A stretch of DNA of 64,000 nucleotides from Lactobacillus sp. ESL0791 (GCF_029433255.1 NZ_JAQTHU010000001.1:992001-1056000); one strand, 5' to 3'; counted from the first letter of the stretch, positions 1-9,987 are shown. Numbers and translations: made by a program. Notes: a model not told the origin generated them from the sequence alone.

Positions 1-87
1 GGCTGATAGTGGTTATAATTAGAAAACAAAAATAGAAAGATTAAAGTCCTTTTAAATTGTTGAAAAATTGAGATGGAGGAATGAACT

Positions 88-1110
88 TTGGAGAAACAAA
101 GTGATCTCTTACTGGACATTCAACATTTGCATACGGCTTACCGTCTGCAAGGAAAGTTTTATGACGCTGCGGATGATGTGAACATCACTCTGAAGCGTGA
201 TGAAATTTTGGCAATTGTTGGTGAATCCGGTTGTGGAAAGAGTACAATTGCTGCAAGTATTATTGGTTTATACGACCAGAAAAACACAAAGGTGACAGGG
301 GATATTCTTTATAATGAATTGAATCTGGTAGGACTGAATGAATCGCTTTTTAATAAAATTCGTGGTGACAAGATTGGCATGATCTTCCAGGATCCGCTAG
401 CCAGCCTTAATCCGTTGATGCGGGTTGGTGACCAGGTCGCTGAAACCTTGTACTACCATACGGATATGGATGACAAGGCACGTCGTGCCCGCGTGATTGA
501 ATTGTTCAATCAGGTAGGGATGCCGAAGCCGGATGAAATGTATGCGATGTACCCGCACGAGCTTTCCGGCGGTTTGCGGCAGCGTGTAGTTATTGCATTG
601 GCGATTGCCTGCAAACCAGAGATCATTATTGCTGATGAGCCGACAACGGCTTTGGATGTAACGATTCAGGCTCAGATTTTGGACTTGCTTGAAGATATTC
701 AGCGTGAATCACATTCCGGAATCATTTTGATTACCCACGATTTGGGCGTTGTGGCTGAAACCGCTGATGAAGTAGCGGTTATGTATGCCGGACAAATTGT
801 TGAAAAGGCTGATGTGAGAACTATTTTTGAACACCCGCTTCATCCATACACAAGATCGCTTCTGAATTCAATGCCGCAAGCAGATGCTTCTGAAGATGAC
901 GACTTGCACGTTATTCAGGGAACTGTTCCATCATTAAAGAATATGCCGCGTGAAGGTGACCGGTTTGCTGCAAGGATTCCATGGATTCCCGCAAGTGCTC
1001 ATGAAGAAGAACCAACGATGCATGAGGTTGAACCTGGACATTGGGTAAGGTGTACTTGCTGGAAGACATTCCACTTTCAAGATGAGCAAGAAGAAGTAAG
1101 TGGGGAATAA
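88..1110 (+). CDS. oppD: Oligopeptide ABC transporter ATP-binding protein OppD
   Basis: One of the two cytoplasmic ATPases that drive oligopeptide import through OppBC. Visible motifs: Walker A GESGCGKS at about residues 45-52, Q-loop Q101, ABC signature LSGG at 159-162, Walker B ending IIADEP at about 180-185, and the C-terminal oligopeptide-transporter extension after residue 250. The length of 340 residues is usual for the family. The start is TTG with GGAGGA ten bases upstream; no better start is in frame. It is the first gene of oppDFBC, and oppF begins 4 nt after its stop. A TATAAT at 14-19 is a candidate -10, but the upstream part of the promoter lies outside the window. Confidence 0.96.
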   Translation: MEKQSDLLLDIQHLHTAYRLQGKFYDAADDVNITLKRDEILAIVGESGCGKSTIAASIIGLYDQKNTKVTGDILYNELNLVGLNESLFNKIRGDKIGMIFQDPLASLNPLMRVGDQVAETLYYHTDMDDKARRARVIELFNQVGMPKPDEMYAMYPHELSGGLRQRVVIALAIACKPEIIIADEPTTALDVTIQAQILDLLEDIQRESHSGIILITHDLGVVAETADEVAVMYAGQIVEKADVRTIFEHPLHPYTRSLLNSMPQADASEDDDLHVIQGTVPSLKNMPREGDRFAARIPWIPASAHEEEPTMHEVEPGHWVRCTCWKTFHFQDEQEEVSGE

Positions 1111-1113
1111 GTT

Positions 1114-2088
1114 ATGGCGAACGAAATAATTCAAATCAAAGATTTAAAAGTCCATTATCCAATTCGTTCCGGTTTTTGGAACCGAATAACTGACTATGTG
1201 CGTGCAGTTGATGGCATTACTATCGCGATTAATGAAGGTGAAACCTATGGTTTGATTGGTGAATCAGGTTCGGGTAAGTCAACCACTGGGAAGGCAATTG
1301 TTGGTGTTGAGCCGGTTACCAGCGGCAAGATCATTTATAAGGGGATGGATATTACTAGAGCTCGTAACAGAAGAAAGTTGCATTATAATAAAGACGTGCA
1401 GATGATCTTCCAGGATTCGCTTTCTAGCCTTAATCCGCGAAAACGGATTGAAGATATCATTGCCGAACCGATTCGCAACTTTGAAAATCTGACAACGGAT
1501 CAGGAACGGGAACGGGTACAAGAATTACTTGATATCGTTGGAATGCCGAGTGATTCGTTGTACAAGTACCCCCATGAATTTTCCGGTGGTCAGCGGCAGC
1601 GAATCGGTGTGGCGCGGGCAGTTGCAACTAACCCGAAGCTGATTGTTGCCGATGAGCCGACCAGTGCCTTGGATTTGTCTGTTCAGGCCCAGGTGTTGAA
1701 TTTTATGAAGCATATTCAGCAGCAGTATGACATTGCTTATCTGTTTATTTCCCATGACTTGGGTGTTGTTAAGCATATGTCAGAGAATCTGGCGATTATG
1801 CACCGGGGTCGAATCGTTGAATTAGGTACCCGTGAGGATATTTATAATCACCCAATGCATATCTATACCAAGCGTCTGCTTTCAGCAATTCCAGTGGTTG
1901 ATGTTGATCACCGCGAGGAACATAAGAAAGAACGTGCACGGGTTGAAAAAGAATTCCAGGAAAACCAGAGTAAATGGTACGACAAAGATGGGCGGGTTTA
2001 TCCGCTGCAGCTTGTTGCCCCAGGACACTGGGTTGCTCTTCCGAAAAATCAAGTGGCACAAGAATTAAACGAAAAGGAGAGTGACTAA
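1114..2088 (+). CDS. oppF: Oligopeptide ABC transporter ATP-binding protein OppF
   Basis: Second ATPase of the oligopeptide importer, expected to pair with OppD under the OppB/OppC membrane subunits. Walker A GESGSGKS lies at about residues 49-56, the Q-loop at Q100, signature FSGGQ at 156-160 and Walker B IVADEP at 177-182, followed by the usual family C-terminal extension. 324 residues, normal length. It starts at ATG 3 nt after the oppD stop and ends 2 nt before oppB, so translation is probably coupled. Confidence 0.96.
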   Translation: MANEIIQIKDLKVHYPIRSGFWNRITDYVRAVDGITIAINEGETYGLIGESGSGKSTTGKAIVGVEPVTSGKIIYKGMDITRARNRRKLHYNKDVQMIFQDSLSSLNPRKRIEDIIAEPIRNFENLTTDQERERVQELLDIVGMPSDSLYKYPHEFSGGQRQRIGVARAVATNPKLIVADEPTSALDLSVQAQVLNFMKHIQQQYDIAYLFISHDLGVVKHMSENLAIMHRGRIVELGTREDIYNHPMHIYTKRLLSAIPVVDVDHREEHKKERARVEKEFQENQSKWYDKDGRVYPLQLVAPGHWVALPKNQVAQELNEKESD

Positions 2089-2090
2089 GC

Positions 2091-3050
2091 ATGTGGAAAA
2101 CAGTTTTACGGCGTGTTTTAATTATGATTCCCCAAATCATAATTTTAAGTATTTTGATCTTCTTCATTGCTAAAATGATGCCAGGGGATCCGTTTACGGG
2201 ATCAATTAATCCGAATACGGACCCAAAGCAGATTGCGGCGCTGCGACAACAAGCTGGTTTAAACGATCCAGCATGGGTACAGTATTGCCGCTGGGTGGGC
2301 AATGTAATGCATGGCGACCTTGGTACGAGCTATATTCAGCAAGTACCGGTTACTTCATTGATTGCTGACCGTGCGGTCAATACTTTCTGGATGTCATTAG
2401 TATCAACTTTTCTGACATATCTAATCTCTATTCCAATGGCAATTACGGCTGGAAAGCACCAAGGTCAATGGCAGGATAAACTTGTTGAATTCTTCAACTA
2501 TACAACACTGGCAATTCCAGGTTTTGTTCTATATTTGCTGGGAATCTGGTTATTTGGCTTTACCTTGGGTTGGTTCCCAATTTCGGGATCTGTTTCGCCA
2601 AATGCTAATGGCTTTTGGGGGACAGCGGTTAGTCAGTTCTATCACTTGATTTTACCATCAATTTTGATGGCATTGTTAAGCACAACCAGTATTGTTCAGT
2701 TTTTGAGGACAGGAATTGTTGATAATAAAGTTGAAGACTATGTACGAACTGCCAAGAGTAAGGGTGTTCCAGAAAAGGTAATCTTTAATAAGCATATCCT
2801 GCGTAATTCTCTTTTACCAATTGCTTCTAGCTTTGGTAATGTTATTACGGGATTACTTAGTGGTTCAATAATGATTGAAACTGTTTTTAGTTATCCTGGT
2901 ATGGGTAAATTGTTCTTAGACTCAATTAACTCTCGTGACTATACAACGTTAACAGCTTTAATTCTTATTTATGGTATCTTGACTTTGCTTGGTAACCTGT
3001 TATCAGATATTATCATGAGCATTGTTGATCCAAGAATTAGAATTAAATAA
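2091..3050 (+). CDS. oppB: Oligopeptide ABC transporter permease OppB
   Basis: Integral membrane permease of the oligopeptide importer, BPD_transp_1 (DppB/OppB) type. An N-terminal membrane helix (residues about 9-30) is followed by the extracytoplasmic stretch containing MPGDPF that is typical of OppB, then five further hydrophobic segments. The EAA-like cytoplasmic loop lies around residues 215-245 (RTAKSKGVPEKVIFNKH) and contacts the ATPases. 319 residues, complete. AAGGAGAGTG precedes the ATG. Between oppF and oppC in the usual D-F-B-C order. Confidence 0.95.
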   Translation: MWKTVLRRVLIMIPQIIILSILIFFIAKMMPGDPFTGSINPNTDPKQIAALRQQAGLNDPAWVQYCRWVGNVMHGDLGTSYIQQVPVTSLIADRAVNTFWMSLVSTFLTYLISIPMAITAGKHQGQWQDKLVEFFNYTTLAIPGFVLYLLGIWLFGFTLGWFPISGSVSPNANGFWGTAVSQFYHLILPSILMALLSTTSIVQFLRTGIVDNKVEDYVRTAKSKGVPEKVIFNKHILRNSLLPIASSFGNVITGLLSGSIMIETVFSYPGMGKLFLDSINSRDYTTLTALILIYGILTLLGNLLSDIIMSIVDPRIRIK

Positions 3051-3062
3051 GGGGGGAGAAAA

Positions 3063-3983
3063 ATGTCTGAAAAGAAAAATTTACAAAAAAATGATAAAAA
3101 CACTAAGGCACCAATTTCTCGTCCGACTTCTGGCTTTCGGATTGCGGTGCGAGAAATTTGGCGTGACAAGGGTGCGCGCTTCTCGTTATTTGTATTAATT
3201 TTAGTCTTGCTGTTTACGTTTGGCGGTTCAATGTTCTTGAATAAGGGGCAAGTTACTGAATTTAATATTCTTGACGCATACCAAGGCTGGGGTCAAGACG
3301 GTCATATTTTTGGTACCGATGATGGTGGCCGTGATATTTTCAAATTACTAATTATGGGTGGTCGCAATTCAATTATAATTGGTCTTGCAGTATCTGTAAT
3401 TTGTATGGTTATTGGAATCGTGATCGGCTTAATTTCTGGGTACTTTGGTGGTACGATTGATAACATCATTATGAGAATTATTGATTTTTGGCAGTTACTG
3501 CCACCCCTGCCGATTGAAATTGTATTAGTAACGGTTATTCCCAACTTTAGTGCAACTGCCTTAGTCGGAATAATTTCGCTGTTTAGCTGGACGAGGGAAT
3601 CACGGTTCTATCGAGCCTATGTTTTGTCTCAACGGCAAAGAGATTATGTCTTGGCTTCGAAAACATCTGGATCATCTAACCTTAAAATTATGTTTAAAGA
3701 AGTTTTGCCTAACATTCTTTCGCCAATTATTACGGATGCAATTTTAATGATTGCCGGTAACATTGGTGTTGAAACCGGGTTGTCATTCATTGGTTATGGT
3801 TTACCGAAAAATGTTCCGTCTTTGGGTACATTAATTGGGTTTGCCAACGATCCGGTTAACATTACGACTCGACCATGGCTGTGGGTTCCTGCTGTTGTTT
3901 TGCTGTTAATTATTTGTTTAAGTGTTAACTATGTTGGTGAAGCTCTTCAGCGTGCTGGGGATGCGCGTCAACGTGAAAACTAA
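3063..3983 (+). CDS. oppC: Oligopeptide ABC transporter permease OppC
   Basis: Second permease subunit. It has a polar N-terminal tail of about 40 residues, a first membrane helix, the GTDDGGRDIF motif near residue 80 that is characteristic of OppC/DppC, and the EAA loop around SQRQRDYVLASKTSGSSN. 306 residues, complete. GGGGGGAG lies just upstream of the ATG. A hairpin follows the gene, so much of the transcription of oppDFBC may stop here, leaving the oppA genes to their own promoters. Confidence 0.95.
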   Translation: MSEKKNLQKNDKNTKAPISRPTSGFRIAVREIWRDKGARFSLFVLILVLLFTFGGSMFLNKGQVTEFNILDAYQGWGQDGHIFGTDDGGRDIFKLLIMGGRNSIIIGLAVSVICMVIGIVIGLISGYFGGTIDNIIMRIIDFWQLLPPLPIEIVLVTVIPNFSATALVGIISLFSWTRESRFYRAYVLSQRQRDYVLASKTSGSSNLKIMFKEVLPNILSPIITDAILMIAGNIGVETGLSFIGYGLPKNVPSLGTLIGFANDPVNITTRPWLWVPAVVLLLIICLSVNYVGEALQRAGDARQREN

Positions 3984-4013
3984 ATTAATTTTAGAATTTT
4001 AATTTGAAATATT

Positions 4014-4046
4014 AAAGAAGATAATGAATTTCACTGTCTTCTTTTT
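4014..4046 (+). terminator. Intrinsic terminator after oppC
   Basis: AAAGAAGA and TCTTCTTT arms around a 15-nt loop, followed by a T-run. It separates oppDFBC from the first oppA. Confidence 0.75.
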
Positions 4047-4133
4047 ATTTTCTAATGTAACTATAAGTATAATATTTTTAATATTTTGCAATTAATATAT
4101 TGAAATTTTAATTATATATGTTAATATTAAATT

Positions 4134-4180
4134 ATTAACTTGTTTCAAGATTTTTATTAGAATTTTCTAGTGAATAGGAG
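4134..4180 (+). promoter_or_regulatory. Conserved leader of oppA copy 1
   Basis: The 17-mer ATTAACTTGTTTCAAGA at 4134-4150 and the ribosome-binding region GTGAATAGGAG at 4170-4180 recur in front of the second oppA (6130-6146 and 6166-6176). A shorter ATTAACTTGTT is present before the third (8107-8117). Such conservation in otherwise diverged intergenic DNA suggests a shared promoter or regulatory element; which one cannot be told by eye. Confidence 0.45.
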
Positions 4181-4189
4181 TTACAAAAT

Positions 4190-5950
4190 ATGAAAAAATC
4201 TAGAATATTTAGTTCAATAGGCGTTGTTACTGCAGCTGCCTTAACTTTGGTTGCCTGTGGCAATAATAAGAGCAATGATAAGACTAATGATGCCAAAACG
4301 GCCAGCAAGTTTCCACAAGAAGTTCCGGTCAAAACTGCTAAAAAGGGTGGAACAGTGAAAATTGCTGAGTTGTCAGCTTCACCAATTACTGGTATTTTTA
4401 ATCAAGAGTTAGAAACGGTAAATACTGATTCTGACGTGATGGCGCCAGCAAGTGAATCGTTGTTCGCTACCGATGATACTTTCAAGATTAATGATAAGGG
4501 TTCTGCCACCTTTAAGCTCGATCGCAAGGCTAAGACCATAACAATCGAAGTTAAGAAGGGTGTTAAGTGGTCAGATGGTAAGCAAGTTACTGCAAAGGAT
4601 GTCGAGTATGCGTATGAAATTATTGCTAATAAAGGAAGTAAATCACAAAGATATACTGCATCGTTGGCTAATATTGAAGGTTTAGCAGACTATCATAACG
4701 GTAAAGCTAAGACCATCAAGGGGATTGAAATGCCTGATGGTGAAAATGGCCGCAAAGTTGTTTTGCACTTCAAGCAGATGAAGCCAGGAATGTATAACTC
4801 TGGTAACGGTTATTTCTGGGAATATGCTGAACCATACCATTATTTGAAGGATGTTCCATTCTCCAAATTGATGGCTAGCGACAAGATTAGAAAGAACCCG
4901 ATGTTTTATGGCCCGTACAAGATGGATAAAGTTGTGCGTGGTCAATCTGTAACTTTTGTTCCTAACAAGTATTACTGGCGTGGAGCACCAAAACTTGATA
5001 AGATTGTCTACCAAGTTGTAAGTCCAGACACAGCTTCACAAGCGCTGAAGAGCCATAAATTTGATATTATTCAGGCTAGAGCAGCACAATGGCAGCAAGT
5101 TAAGAACACCAAGAAAGTTAACTTTGTCGCCAAAGTACCGCTATCTTACTGGTACATCGGCTTTAAGATGGGTCATTGGGATGCTAAACAAGGCAAGAGT
5201 GTCATGGATAAGAATCCTAAGATGACTAAGCCACTTCGTCAAGCTATGGGTTATGCAATGAACGTTGATCAGGTGGATAAGCATTATACACATGGCTTGA
5301 GTTTCCGTGTTCCAACCTTAATTCCGGCACAATTTGGCGACTACTTCAACAAGGATTCTAAGGGCTACCCATATGACATGAAGAAGGCTAATGAGATTCT
5401 TGATAAGGCTGGTTACAAGAAGAAGGGCAAGTGGCGTGTGCAACCTAATGGCAAGCCATTGAATATTACTTTCTTGGCAATGTCTGGCAGTTCTATCCAA
5501 GAACCAACAATTCAAAATTATGTTCAGCAGTGGCAGAAGCTTGGTTTGAACGTTAAACTCTATGGTGGGCGTTTAACCGAAGGCAATTCTTTCTATGATA
5601 AATTGTCAAAGGGTGCTAAGGGAGTTGATCTTTACGAGGCAGGTTGGACGCTATCGACTGAACCATCACCGAATGATTTGTATAACGAAGCGGCACCATT
5701 TAACTACGGTCACTTTGCAACCGCTAAGAACACGAAGTTGCTTAAAGAAATTGACTCGGAAAAGGCCTTTGACCATAACTATCGGGTAGAGAAATTCCAT
5801 GAGTGGCAAGATTATATGAATGATGAAGCATATGTAATACCAATGGATAATTCTTACACCGTTATGGCAGTTAATGATAAATTGACAGGGTACTCAATGA
5901 GAGCATCAAAGAATAATTCTTTATACTTCGATTTAGCTTATGCTAAATAG
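4190..5950 (+). CDS. oppA: Oligopeptide-binding lipoprotein OppA, copy 1
   Basis: Extracellular solute-binding protein (SBP_bac_5 family) that captures peptides for OppBCDF. It has a lipoprotein signal peptide with KKS at the start, a hydrophobic core and lipobox LVAC with the lipidated Cys at residue 23, then a Ser/Asn/Lys-rich linker. The rest is the large two-lobed binding domain, including the family landmark VKWSDGKQVTAKD near residue 125. 586 residues, intact. First of three tandem copies; the three proteins are very similar throughout (for example the shared DGENG-VLHFKQMKPGMYNSGNGYF region). RBS ATAGGAG. Confidence 0.95.
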   Translation: MKKSRIFSSIGVVTAAALTLVACGNNKSNDKTNDAKTASKFPQEVPVKTAKKGGTVKIAELSASPITGIFNQELETVNTDSDVMAPASESLFATDDTFKINDKGSATFKLDRKAKTITIEVKKGVKWSDGKQVTAKDVEYAYEIIANKGSKSQRYTASLANIEGLADYHNGKAKTIKGIEMPDGENGRKVVLHFKQMKPGMYNSGNGYFWEYAEPYHYLKDVPFSKLMASDKIRKNPMFYGPYKMDKVVRGQSVTFVPNKYYWRGAPKLDKIVYQVVSPDTASQALKSHKFDIIQARAAQWQQVKNTKKVNFVAKVPLSYWYIGFKMGHWDAKQGKSVMDKNPKMTKPLRQAMGYAMNVDQVDKHYTHGLSFRVPTLIPAQFGDYFNKDSKGYPYDMKKANEILDKAGYKKKGKWRVQPNGKPLNITFLAMSGSSIQEPTIQNYVQQWQKLGLNVKLYGGRLTEGNSFYDKLSKGAKGVDLYEAGWTLSTEPSPNDLYNEAAPFNYGHFATAKNTKLLKEIDSEKAFDHNYRVEKFHEWQDYMNDEAYVIPMDNSYTVMAVNDKLTGYSMRASKNNSLYFDLAYAK

Positions 5951-5976
5951 ATAAAAGATATTTTTAATAATAATTA

Positions 5977-6013
5977 ACAGATAAAGCAGATTTTGTTTTA
6001 TCTGTTTTTTTGT
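5977..6013 (+). terminator. Intrinsic terminator after oppA copy 1
   Basis: ACAGATAAA and TTTATCTGT arms with a run of seven T. Confidence 0.85.
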
Positions 6014-6129
6014 ATTTATGTATCTAATATTAGCTGATGCTTAACTATATCCAAGAATAATCTTAATTTAAATCATAATATTATTTATAAAATTATTGAT
6101 TTTTTAATTATTGGTGCTAAACTTTAATC

Positions 6130-6176
6130 ATTAACTTGTTTCAAGAATATTGTTAGGTTTAAAAGTGAATAGGAGT
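6130..6176 (+). promoter_or_regulatory. Conserved leader of oppA copy 2
   Basis: Contains the same 17-mer as copy 1 (6130-6146) and the GTGAATAGGAG ribosome-binding region (6166-6176). The spacing between the two is the same as in copy 1, but the bases between them differ. Confidence 0.45.
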
Positions 6177-6183
6177 AGCAAAT

Positions 6184-7947
6184 ATGAAGAAATCAAAGAT
6201 ATTTAGTTCAATCGGCGTTGTTACTGCAGCCGCATTGACACTGGTTGCATGTGGTAAGAGTAATAATTCAAGTAGTAATGGTAATGATGTCAAAACTGCA
6301 AGTAAGTTTCCAGCAGCTGTGCCAACAAAAGCAACCAAAAAAGGTGGTACTGTAAAAATAGGAGAATTGTCTGCTTCGCCATTTACAGGAATTTTTGCAC
6401 CAGAACTTTCGACAATGCAAACTGATACCGATGTTGCAGGACCTGGTCTTGAAAACTTGTTTGACACTGATGATAATTTTAAGATCAATGATAAAGGCCC
6501 TGCTACGTTTAAACTTGACCGAAAAACTAAAACTGTCACAATTGAAATTAAAAAGGGTGTTAAATGGTCTGATGGTAAGCAAGTAGTAGCTAAAGACATT
6601 GAGTATCCCTATGAAATTACTGCTAATAAAGCAACCCAGTCGCAAAGGTATACCGCTTCTTTAGCTGATATCGTCGGCTTAGCTGATTATCATAATGGCA
6701 AGACGAAAACCATTAAGGGAATTGAGATGCCAGATGGTGAAAATGGTCTTAAAGTTATTTTGCATTTCAAGCAAATGAAACCAGGAATGTATAATTCTGG
6801 TAACGGCTATTTTATAGAGGATGCTGAACCATATCATTATCTGAAAGATGTTCCGTTTGCTAAATTAATGTCAAGTGATAAGATTAGAAAAAATCCATTA
6901 TTTTATGGACCATATAAGTTAGATAAAGTTGTTAGAGGACAATCAACTACTTGGTCACCAAATAAATATTATTGGCGTGGCACACCAAAGCTGGATAAAA
7001 TTGTAATTCAAGTTGTAAGTCCGGATACTGCTTCTCAGGCCTTAAAGAGTCATAAGTTTGATATTATTAATGTTCGTAATGCACAGTGGAAACAAGTCAA
7101 AGGCACTAAAGGCGTTAATTTCGTAGCCAGCATTCCATTATCATACTATTACCTTGGATTTAAAGTCGGTAAGTGGAGTAATAAGCAAGGTAAAAGTGTC
7201 ATGGATAAGAATCCAAAGATGACCAAGCCTTTGCGGCAGGCAATTGGCTATGCAATGAATGTTAATGAAGTTGACAAGCATTATACGGACGGCCTAAGTT
7301 TCAGAGTTCCGACTTTAATTCCGGCACAATTTGGTGATTACTTCAATAAAGATTCAAAGGGTTATCCTTACGATCTTAAAAAAGCTAACGAGATTCTTGA
7401 TAAGGCGGGATACAAGAAGAAGGGCAAATGGCGTGTTCAGCCTAATGGCAAACCACTAACTATTACTTTCTTGGCAATGCAAGGTTCCGCTATTCAAGAG
7501 CCAACGGTTCAAAACTATATTCAGCAATGGCATAAGATCGGCTTAAATGTCAAACTTTACGGCGGCCGCTTGACTGAAGCAAATGCATTTTATGATAAAT
7601 TACAAAAGAGTGATCCTGGCTTCGATATGTTTGAAGCAGGTTGGGTATTGTCGACTGAGCCGTCACCAAATGATATTTATAATGAAGCAGCGCCATTTAA
7701 TTATTCGCACTTTGTAACTGAAAAGAATAATAAGTTATTAGACGAAATGAACTCTGAAAAAGCCTTTGACCATAATTATCGGGTGCAAAAATTCCATGAA
7801 TGGCAGGATTACATGAATGAAGAGGCTTATGTAATTCCAATGGATAATGCTTATGGCATCACCGCTGTAAATAATAAATTAACGGGTTATTCAAAGAAAC
7901 CGTCTATGAACAATACATTGTATTATGATATCGCTTATGCTAAGTAA
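6184..7947 (+). CDS. oppA: Oligopeptide-binding lipoprotein OppA, copy 2
   Basis: Second tandem SBP_bac_5 lipoprotein, 587 residues and intact. The signal peptide is almost identical to copy 1, with lipobox LVAC at residues 20-23. The binding-lobe sequence differs from copies 1 and 3 at scattered positions, for example FIEDAEPYHY where the others have FWEYAEPYHY, and EYPYEI where copy 1 has EYAYEI. This pattern suggests duplication and divergence in peptide specificity while sharing one OppBCDF core; that is inference. It has its own leader and terminator. Confidence 0.95.
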   Translation: MKKSKIFSSIGVVTAAALTLVACGKSNNSSSNGNDVKTASKFPAAVPTKATKKGGTVKIGELSASPFTGIFAPELSTMQTDTDVAGPGLENLFDTDDNFKINDKGPATFKLDRKTKTVTIEIKKGVKWSDGKQVVAKDIEYPYEITANKATQSQRYTASLADIVGLADYHNGKTKTIKGIEMPDGENGLKVILHFKQMKPGMYNSGNGYFIEDAEPYHYLKDVPFAKLMSSDKIRKNPLFYGPYKLDKVVRGQSTTWSPNKYYWRGTPKLDKIVIQVVSPDTASQALKSHKFDIINVRNAQWKQVKGTKGVNFVASIPLSYYYLGFKVGKWSNKQGKSVMDKNPKMTKPLRQAIGYAMNVNEVDKHYTDGLSFRVPTLIPAQFGDYFNKDSKGYPYDLKKANEILDKAGYKKKGKWRVQPNGKPLTITFLAMQGSAIQEPTVQNYIQQWHKIGLNVKLYGGRLTEANAFYDKLQKSDPGFDMFEAGWVLSTEPSPNDIYNEAAPFNYSHFVTEKNNKLLDEMNSEKAFDHNYRVQKFHEWQDYMNEEAYVIPMDNAYGITAVNNKLTGYSKKPSMNNTLYYDIAYAK

Positions 7948-7973
7948 TATTAAAGCAATTTAATTAAGATTAA

Positions 7974-8013
7974 AAAACAAATGAAGGTTATATGTGCTTT
8001 CATTTGTTTTTTT
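7974..8013 (+). terminator. Intrinsic terminator after oppA copy 2
   Basis: AAACAAATGAAG pairs with CTTTCATTTGTTT and is followed by a T-run. Confidence 0.85.
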
Positions 8014-8158
8014 GTCTAATTGTGTATCTTAGCCGTAAAAGTTTTACAAAAATGCGGTCATATCAAGTAGTTGCAATCCAAAATCTATATGCTAATATTA
8101 AATGGTATTAACTTGTTCTGGAGCAGAGGAATTTTAATTAAATATTAGGAGGATATTT

Positions 8159-9916
8159 ATGAAGAAGAGCAAAATTCTTGCTTCAGTTGGGGTTGTCACT
8201 GCTGCCGCATTAACGTTGGTAGCTTGTGGCAAGAGTAACAATAACGCCACAGATGAAACAAAAACTGCAAGTAAGTTTCCTAAAGAAACACCGGTAAAGA
8301 CCACGAAAAAGGGCGGTAATGTAAAAATTGCTATGCTTTCTGCATCACCGTTTACAGGTATTTTTTCCCCGGAATTATATACGGTTTCTTCCGATTCTGA
8401 TGCAATGGCGCCTGGTGTAGAAGACTTATTTGATATAAATGATACTTATAAGATTAACAATAACGGGCCGGCAACATTTAAGCTCGATCGAAAGGCCAAG
8501 ACGATCACAATTGAAGTTAAGGAAGGTGTCAAGTGGTCTGATGGTAAACAAGTTGTTGCCAAAGATATTGAGTACCCTTATGAAATTATTGCCAATAAGG
8601 CTACTAAATCTCAAAGGTATACTTCAAGCCTGGCTAATATTGTTGGTTTAGAGGAATACCATAATGGTAAATCGAAGACTATTTCTGGGATTGAGATGCC
8701 TGATGGCGAAAATGGTCGTAAAGTCGTTTTGCACTTCAAACAAATGAAGCCGGGAATGTATAATTCGGGTAACGGTTATTTCTGGGAATATGCTGAACCA
8801 TATCATTATTTGAAGGATATTCCGTTTTCAAAATTAATGGCTAGTGACAAGATTAGAAAGAATCCAATATTCTTTGGCCCGTATAAGATGGATAAAATTG
8901 TTCGCGGGCAATCGACTAGTTGGGTTCCTAACAAGTATTACTGGCGCGGCACTCCTAAATTGAATAAGATAACTATTCAGACCTTAAGTCCGGAATCAGC
9001 TTCACAGGCACTCAAGAGTCATAAATTCGACATTATCGATGTTCGTGCTTCGCAATGGACACAGGTAAAGAACACTAAGGGTGTTAACTTTATTGCGAGA
9101 ATTCCGCTGTCATACAACTACCTTGGTTTTAAAGTTGGTCACTGGGATGCCAAGAAGAACAAGAGTGTCATGGATAAGAATCCAAAGATGGCAAAACCCG
9201 TTCGGCAAGCAATCGGTTATGCGATGAATATTGACGCAGTTGACAGTCATTATACCCATAGCCTATTCTTCCGTGTTCCAACCTTAATTCCGGCACAATT
9301 TGGTGATTATTTTGACAAGAATGCCAAGGGTTTCCCGTATGACATTAAGAAAGCTAATTCAATTCTTGATAAAGCTGGCTACAAGAAGAAGGGTAAGTGG
9401 CGTGTTCAACCAAATGGCAAGCCGTTAACCATTTATTATTTGGCAATGGCTGGTACATCAATTCAGGAACCGATCATTCAAAATTACATTCAGCAATGGC
9501 ACAAGGTAGGCCTAAATGTTAAATTAGTCGGCGGTCGTCTGACGGAAACTAATTCTTTCTATGATAAGCTGCAAAATGATGCTTCTGGATTTGATATGTT
9601 TGATGGTGGCTGGAATTTATCAACTGAACCATCACCAAATGACTTATACAATGAAGCAGCACCGTTTAATTACACGCACTTTGTAACTGCCAAAAATAAT
9701 AAGCTGCTTGCAGAAATGGATTCCGAAAAGGCCTTTGACCATAAATATCGGGTACAGAAGTTCCATGAGTGGCAAGAATACATGAATGACGAAGCATTTG
9801 TTGTTCCAACCGATAATTTTTACAGTATCAAAGCTGTCAACAGCAAGCTAACAGGTTATTCACTTAAACCGTCAAAGAATAATAGCTTGTACTTTGACTT
9901 AGGGTACGTTAAATAA
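8159..9916 (+). CDS. oppA: Oligopeptide-binding lipoprotein OppA, copy 3
   Basis: Third tandem SBP_bac_5 lipoprotein, 585 residues, intact, with lipobox LVAC and Cys23. It shares the FWEYAEPYHY segment with copy 1, but EYPYEI and TVKLVGGRL-type differences set it apart. RBS AGGAGGA is stronger than in the other two, and the leader keeps only 11 bases of the common 17-mer (8107-8117). A long terminator follows. Confidence 0.95.
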   Translation: MKKSKILASVGVVTAAALTLVACGKSNNNATDETKTASKFPKETPVKTTKKGGNVKIAMLSASPFTGIFSPELYTVSSDSDAMAPGVEDLFDINDTYKINNNGPATFKLDRKAKTITIEVKEGVKWSDGKQVVAKDIEYPYEIIANKATKSQRYTSSLANIVGLEEYHNGKSKTISGIEMPDGENGRKVVLHFKQMKPGMYNSGNGYFWEYAEPYHYLKDIPFSKLMASDKIRKNPIFFGPYKMDKIVRGQSTSWVPNKYYWRGTPKLNKITIQTLSPESASQALKSHKFDIIDVRASQWTQVKNTKGVNFIARIPLSYNYLGFKVGHWDAKKNKSVMDKNPKMAKPVRQAIGYAMNIDAVDSHYTHSLFFRVPTLIPAQFGDYFDKNAKGFPYDIKKANSILDKAGYKKKGKWRVQPNGKPLTIYYLAMAGTSIQEPIIQNYIQQWHKVGLNVKLVGGRLTETNSFYDKLQNDASGFDMFDGGWNLSTEPSPNDLYNEAAPFNYTHFVTAKNNKLLAEMDSEKAFDHKYRVQKFHEWQEYMNDEAFVVPTDNFYSIKAVNSKLTGYSLKPSKNNSLYFDLGYVK

Positions 9917-9943
9917 CAAATTTAATTATCTAACTGAAACTTG

Positions 9944-9987
9944 AAAGCTAGAAATTACGCAAAAAGAGCGTGATTTCTAGCTTTTTT
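9944..9987 (+). terminator. Strong terminator closing the opp region
   Basis: A long stem (AAAGCTAGAAATTACGC with GCGTGATTTCTAGCTTT) and a T-run. It marks the edge between the opp locus and the IS-remnant region. Confidence 0.9.

Noticed and set aside
1796..2302. 168-codon minus-strand frame opposite oppF/oppB
   Set aside because: No RBS, spans two real genes on the other strand, and the protein has no recognisable features.
6159..6645. Minus-strand frames opposite oppA copy 2
   Set aside because: Products of the oppA codon pattern; similar shadows appear opposite the other copies.
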